From CAZVRZ01 sp964629965 (GTDB lineage: Bacteria > Chloroflexota > Anaerolineae > Anaerolineales > UBA4823): a stretch of DNA of 9,325 nucleotides. The notes under the pieces were generated by a model. That model ran no database searches and was not told the DNA's origin. It saw only the letters and a program-made list of their open reading frames with translations. The DNA lies in assembly GCA_964629965.1 (NCBI GenBank), contig CAZVRZ010000186.1, forward strand, positions 1 to 9,325, read 5' to 3'. Position 1 is the first letter of the stretch. Each line of letters starts with the position of its first letter. Positions 7,401 through 9,325 of the stretch are shown here, piece by piece. Both the position numbers and the translations under genes were made by a program.

Positions 7401-7566
7401 CGGCAAAAACGCCATCTCCCGTATTCTTGACGATCACCCCGCCGTGAGCAGCAATCGCCTGATGGAGAAGCGCATCATGACGCGCCAGCACATCCCCCAT
7501 TTGCGCCGGGTATTTTTGCCATAACTCGGTCGAACCTTCGACATCGGTGAATAAGAAGACAGTCAT
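4465..7566 (-). CDS. Adenylate/guanylate cyclase - NB-ARC STAND NTPase - TPR protein
   Basis: This is a 1033-residue multidomain signalling protein with no signal peptide or membrane segment. The class III nucleotide cyclase domain (1-165) has FTDVEGST with Asp8, KNTGDGVF with Lys47 and Asp51, and DYFGLDVNRTAR with Asp101, Asn108 and Arg112. All metal, substrate and transition-state positions therefore appear filled, predicting an active homodimeric cyclase. The NB-ARC/STAND domain (about 186-560) has Walker A GPGGIGKT (216-223), Walker B LLFVLDN (286-292), sensor Arg in VTSR (317-320), GIPLCIELAA (424-433) and a winged-helix end LHSVMRQYALERL. TPR repeats follow (about 660-1000), presumably the ligand or partner sensor. 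No DNA-binding output domain is present. Residues about 345-388 form an unusual low-complexity insert. The first Met of the open frame (7680) is rejected: family members begin at MTVFLFTD, and a -10 box lies between. Confidence 0.92.
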   Translation of the reverse strand: MTVFLFTDVEGSTELWQKYPAQMGDVLARHDALLHQAIAAHGGVIVKNTGDGVFAVFEAGEPLAGALAIQQGMATLDVDQMDKPQVRVAIHVGQADQRGGDYFGLDVNRTARLLAAGWGGQILLTCEMARLGPPPPGAQLLDLGIHILKDLSEPQHIFQLSHPELARCEFPALRTLSAHPHNLPPQPTPFIGRMSELAEITSRLTTTDCRLLTLFGPGGIGKTRLALQAAAEMIDAFPNGVYFVPLAPLETSAQMVPAIAEALKLTFYSSEAPKTLLLNYLREKALLFVLDNFEHISDGAPLAAEVLATAAKVKILVTSRERLNLREEQVFNVEGLRLPEIKAYEGTTAVQNTAAVQSTAQDDVKISSQEPGSYGQEIDPSSLELGSFSSVKLFVQSARRTRPDFELTHQEGPCVARICRLVEGIPLCIELAAGWLRALSCQEIAAELETNLDFLETNLRDVPERHRSLRAVFDYSWSLLTEREKLVLSRLAVFQGAFSRPAAEAVTEIKKHELLLALTGLVDKSLLKRNAYSANNMSGDYELHSVMRQYALERLEATPDIYLQTRTRHAAYFTAYIAEHQPALRGPHPKTALEETAAAFDDIRAAWLWALSQENFKPIAAAHRALFFFLNLRDHRIEGKYLFGEAAAIVEKALPPDPGLLLRLRIRYAIFCHELHLYTEAEELLTACLASARQEPEQAGFTPDAAEAALAAMWLGNIANLHGDYPKANAFYTSSLETYQALGEPRSVSRAINHLGVVAWTLGDHARAQEYFVQALDLARQHGSPLDIAQCLDHMGVTYRDQERHDEARQCFAESVEILEPLDAKHNLAYCYNHLAGSALQMEENAVAIDYFEKSNALAHEMGDRRLLAYNYLDMSQLYHNLPDGLKPACDLLRKSADLFNALGESFGYLLAQSQLARVIYNLGEHHNAWRMAAESIKAAIQLQNSRVTTQVLELCGFLFAEKGQWQRAVAILTSVPEDLAAAYQVSESLQEIGQHLSAEDYRLAQEQGKQLNPQEILHWMEIESGEKYEQQQ
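4488..4492 (-). promoter_or_regulatory. Ribosome binding site inside the cyclase gene
   Basis: AGGAG sits six bases before the ATG of the small glycine-zipper protein, within the final codons of the cyclase/STAND gene. It supports the small gene being real and translated from the same message. Confidence 0.7.
6487..6522 (-). repeat. Tandem 18-bp repeat (2 units) in the STAND gene
   Basis: Two adjacent 18-base units (6505-6522 and 6487-6504) differ at one base. They encode AVQNTA followed by AVQSTA, residues 349-360 of the cyclase/STAND protein. The repeat lies in a polar linker between the strand ending EGLRLPEIKAYEG and the helix starting VKLFVQSARR. Related proteins, as I recall them, have only a short loop there. 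It looks like a recent in-frame duplication. Confidence 0.8.
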
Positions 7567-7575
7567 TCTGAATGA

Positions 7576-7581
7576 ATTATA
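7576..7581 (-). promoter_or_regulatory. -10 box immediately upstream of the cyclase/STAND gene
   Basis: TATAAT, in the context GCGATTATAATTC, ends nine bases before the ATG at 7566. Initiation about seven bases downstream would give an mRNA with almost no leader. No Shine-Dalgarno sequence is visible before this ATG, which agrees with leaderless translation. No good -35 hexamer is at 16-18 bases; TTGCAG is 13 bases away, which is too close. The rest of the 133-base gap to the lipoprotein gene shows no clear terminator. Confidence 0.5.
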
Positions 7582-7699
7582 ATCGCTCTTTTGTCTGCAA
7601 CAGAGTGGGAGGAACCAGTCATAGGTGGATATAAGGTGAAAATGAAGAATGTCTCTATCACAAATGCGATTCGGCCGCAAATTTCATCATCGTCCCCGT

Positions 7700-8599
7700 T
7701 CATTTTATAGGGGCGGTAGCAATTAATGCAACATGATAGCCTTGCAGGATCGGAACCATTTCACCGGTCGTTAGATTCATCTTGTAGATGCCAGCGTGGG
7801 TGGCATCGCTTGACCACGATGAAAATACCAACTCCTGATGATCAGGAGAGCAAGCCCCACGTCCCATAATATCAAAACCGGTTAGGACAACCAGAACATC
7901 AAGATCGCTGCCATCGGGGCGCACCGTGTAGACCCAAGGAACTCTCCGTCGGTTAGAATCCCACCCGGTTACTACAAACCGGATGGCCGAGCTATCAGCA
8001 TTCCAGCACGGCGAGCTTATAGTAAGATGTTTGTTTTGCGAATACTTGCCAGCCTGGTAGATCAGTGCTGGTTCTCCGCCATTGCTTGGGGCGACCAATA
8101 GCGCATTTCCATCCTGAATATAAGCCGCGTATGCTCCATCTGGAGAAGTTGTGATTTCTACCCAATATTCGTCGGTTGGCGAAAAATTAGGAGGTAGTGT
8201 GGGGGTCGGCGGCACGCCGGTCACATCTAATGGCTCGAGGCCGGTGCCATCACTCGCAATGGTAAAGTAACTCTCTCCATCTACCGTCCAGGCCGGGCCG
8301 CAGTCACCTACCGGCAATCCGTCTGGCAATATGCAGGTATGACCGTAGAACCAGATCTGCCAGACCGCAGGTGCGCGGGTTGGCGTAACGGTTGAGGATG
8401 GTAATGGGGTGATTGTGGGAGTGGGCGTCGCCGTTTCCGTCCAGGTAGGCTGCGGTGTGAAGGGTGTCCGCGTGGATGTTTTCGGTAACATGGTTGCACC
8501 AACATCTAGTGTGGGCTGCCCGCTGCCTGCAATGCATGCTACACAAGCGACTGCGATGGCAATCAAAGCCAGGAATGCGAAAGGGGATGATTTTACCAT
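7700..8599 (-). CDS. Lipoprotein with Thr/Pro linker and beta-propeller-like repeats
   Basis: This is a 299-residue predicted surface lipoprotein. A hydrophobic signal (about 7-21) ends in CVAC, with lipidation probably at Cys22 (Cys19 is the alternative). A Thr/Pro-rich linker (about 41-77) follows. The rest carries repeats like those of TolB/WD40 propellers: TSPDGAYAAYI (151-161), CWNADSSAIRFVV with YTVRPDGSDL (198-233), and CSPDHQELVFSSW with IYKMNLTTGE (250-280). Only three or four blades are visible, so the propeller may be incomplete or completed by the Cys-containing N-terminal part. The end after MVPILQG is short and lacks the usual next SPDG strand. GAGGGA (8604-8609) lies four bases before the ATG. 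The start is 12 bases after the stop of the upstream membrane-protein gene, suggesting one operon. Binding or sensing outside the cell is inferred; no enzyme motif is seen. Confidence 0.8.
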   Translation of the reverse strand: MVKSSPFAFLALIAIAVACVACIAGSGQPTLDVGATMLPKTSTRTPFTPQPTWTETATPTPTITPLPSSTVTPTRAPAVWQIWFYGHTCILPDGLPVGDCGPAWTVDGESYFTIASDGTGLEPLDVTGVPPTPTLPPNFSPTDEYWVEITTSPDGAYAAYIQDGNALLVAPSNGGEPALIYQAGKYSQNKHLTISSPCWNADSSAIRFVVTGWDSNRRRVPWVYTVRPDGSDLDVLVVLTGFDIMGRGACSPDHQELVFSSWSSDATHAGIYKMNLTTGEMVPILQGYHVALIATAPIK

Positions 8600-8611
8600 C
8601 TAGTCCCTCAT

Positions 8612-9097
8612 TCAAATTGGGAATTGAACATCGTGAATGCAGGGCAAGCGCCGCAAATAGCAGACTGGATTCTGTGCGCCCTTGGAATATCCCTGTTCCA
8701 CCAGCTTCCACTGCTCATCACTTGGCCAGTGAAGGCATATCTTGAACTTGAACTCGTGCTCTTGCCCCATCTCATCGGCGAATCGATAGCGTCCGCACCA
8801 ACACGCATCCTCCGAATCCTGGCAAGGGGAGGAATGAACGATCGTGCAAGTTGTCCTGATCCCATAGCGTATCACCACGCGATGGGTAAGCGCAGCCAGC
8901 ATTCCATTGGATATGATTGCAACCCCGATCGCCAATGCAAAGAAGGTGAACACCACCCCAACCACTGCTAACAGCGCTAATACAATATACAGCCACTCGG
9001 GCAATCCCAATGGGATAATCCTATCCAAGAACAAAATGAGCGCAGCCGATAGGGATGTAACCAGTAAGGCTATCGCCGTAATTTTCCGGTGTGACAA
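8612..9097 (-). CDS. Two-helix membrane protein, DUF3592-like, with Cys-rich tail
   Basis: This 161-residue protein is read from a TTG start. The first helix is about residues 5-24 and the second about 36-62. Basic residues before the first and after the second helix (HRVVIRYGIR) place both ends in the cytoplasm. The soluble tail (about 80-161) contains RYRFADEMGQEH and a late VCYLRRLP, a layout reminiscent of DUF3592 proteins. It holds seven cysteines (84, 92, 99, 101, 121, 146, 153), unusual for that family as I know it. TTG at 9097 is chosen because AGGAG is seven bases upstream and the hydrophobic helix follows directly. The open frame continues upstream to an ATG at 9313, but that part reads as non-protein and overlaps the promoter. 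GTG at 9136 is a weaker alternative. The function is unknown. Confidence 0.72.
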   Translation of the reverse strand: MSHRKITAIALLVTSLSAALILFLDRIIPLGLPEWLYIVLALLAVVGVVFTFFALAIGVAIISNGMLAALTHRVVIRYGIRTTCTIVHSSPCQDSEDACWCGRYRFADEMGQEHEFKFKICLHWPSDEQWKLVEQGYSKGAQNPVCYLRRLPCIHDVQFPI

Positions 9098-9104
9098 AGA
9101 GTTA

Positions 9105-9109
9105 CTCCT
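9105..9109 (-). promoter_or_regulatory. Ribosome binding site fixing a TTG start
   Basis: AGGAG lies seven bases before TTG at 9097-9095. It is the best translation-initiation context in this frame and decides the start of the two-helix membrane protein. Confidence 0.65.
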
Positions 9110-9161
9110 GCCAGGCGTGTCATGATTACATCGCACAGACCACGCTCCCAATCCACTGCAT

Positions 9162-9188
9162 CCACCCATCCCACGTTGGGCATGGTGG
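9162..9188 (-). other. Hairpin in the 5' leader
   Basis: Read on the minus strand, CCA-CCAT-g-CCCA, loop ACG, TGGG-ATGG-g-TGG gives eleven pairs with two single-base bulges. It lies between the promoter and the TTG start, about 65 bases upstream of the latter. It has no T-run and so is not a terminator. A role in translation or mRNA stability is possible; it does not match any riboswitch I recognise. Confidence 0.4.
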
Positions 9189-9256
9189 GTATGGCTTTCA
9201 AGGGTGTTGTTCCTGGATAATAGAATGCCCGGTGTATGTATCAGGGCTTTCACATG

Positions 9257-9265
9257 ATTATAGCA
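9257..9265 (-). promoter_or_regulatory. Extended -10 promoter of the membrane protein / lipoprotein pair
   Basis: TGCTATAAT on the minus strand is a perfect extended -10 element. Transcription would start near 9250, leaving a leader of about 150 nt before the TTG. No good -35 hexamer is seen, which extended -10 promoters can tolerate. Bases 9266-9325 upstream show nothing else recognisable. Confidence 0.6.
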
Positions 9266-9325
9266 TACCGGGGTACTGTATCTTTGAGTAAGGAAATTCC
9301 AAAAGTGGGGCAAAAAAGCCTGACA

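Noticed and set aside
4959..7524. Several plus-strand and alternative-frame ORFs within the large gene
   Set aside because: All are shadows of the cyclase/STAND/TPR frame, which is continuous and motif-rich.
4305..7566. Canonical Pycsar system
   Set aside because: The neighbour is a tiny Gly-rich membrane protein without a cyclic-nucleotide-binding domain, and the cyclase is fused to STAND and TPR modules. The similarity is only conceptual.
7567..7680. 38 extra N-terminal codons of the cyclase/STAND open frame
   Set aside because: Family members begin at MTVFLFTD-like sequence. The extra part is not protein-like and contains the -10 box, and no ribosome site supports the ATG at 7680.
9098..9313. 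72 extra N-terminal codons of the membrane-protein frame
   Set aside because: Composition is not protein-like, and the segment spans the promoter and leader hairpin. TTG with AGGAG at correct spacing is the better start.

Overview
The window looks like a chromosomal segment of a Chloroflexota bacterium, most likely of the Anaerolineae. This is inferred from three things: two lipoproteins with long Thr/Pro-rich linkers behind the lipobox, a large cyclase/STAND/TPR protein of a kind abundant in that class, and moderate GC. No phylogenetic marker is present, so the assignment is tentative. All nine recognisable protein genes lie on the minus strand, so the window reads right to left in transcription order. 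There are no RNA genes, insertion sequences or CRISPR arrays.

Right end (9325 to 7700): an extended -10 promoter (about 9257-9265) precedes a leader of about 150 nt that can form a hairpin. The leader runs to a TTG-started, two-helix membrane protein with a Cys-rich tail (8612-9097). Twelve bases after its stop begins a lipoprotein with a Thr/Pro linker and TolB/WD40-like beta-propeller repeats (7700-8599). These two probably form an operon.

Centre (7566 to 1355): a -10 box almost abutting the start codon precedes a 1033-residue protein made of a class III adenylate/guanylate cyclase domain, an NB-ARC-type STAND NTPase and TPR repeats. Its last 17 bases overlap a 58-residue glycine-rich, double-helix membrane protein that is easily missed. 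Then follow, with gaps of 6 to 32 bases, a class I methyltransferase, a DinB/ClbS-like four-helix-bundle protein, a second methyltransferase of a different subtype, and a short-chain dehydrogenase. The run ends at a clear intrinsic terminator (1355-1385). The tight spacing argues for a single six-gene transcript. The cyclase/STAND protein would be the sensor-signaller and the small enzymes candidate modifying or detoxifying outputs, but no common substrate can be read from the sequence.

Left end (1354 to 1): its own promoter (about 1187-1192) drives a lipoprotein with an FGE/SUMF1-type domain (61-1137) that lacks both catalytic cysteines of true formylglycine-generating enzymes. A 16-nt hairpin sequence occurs identically behind this gene (1-16) and behind the dehydrogenase (1394-1409).
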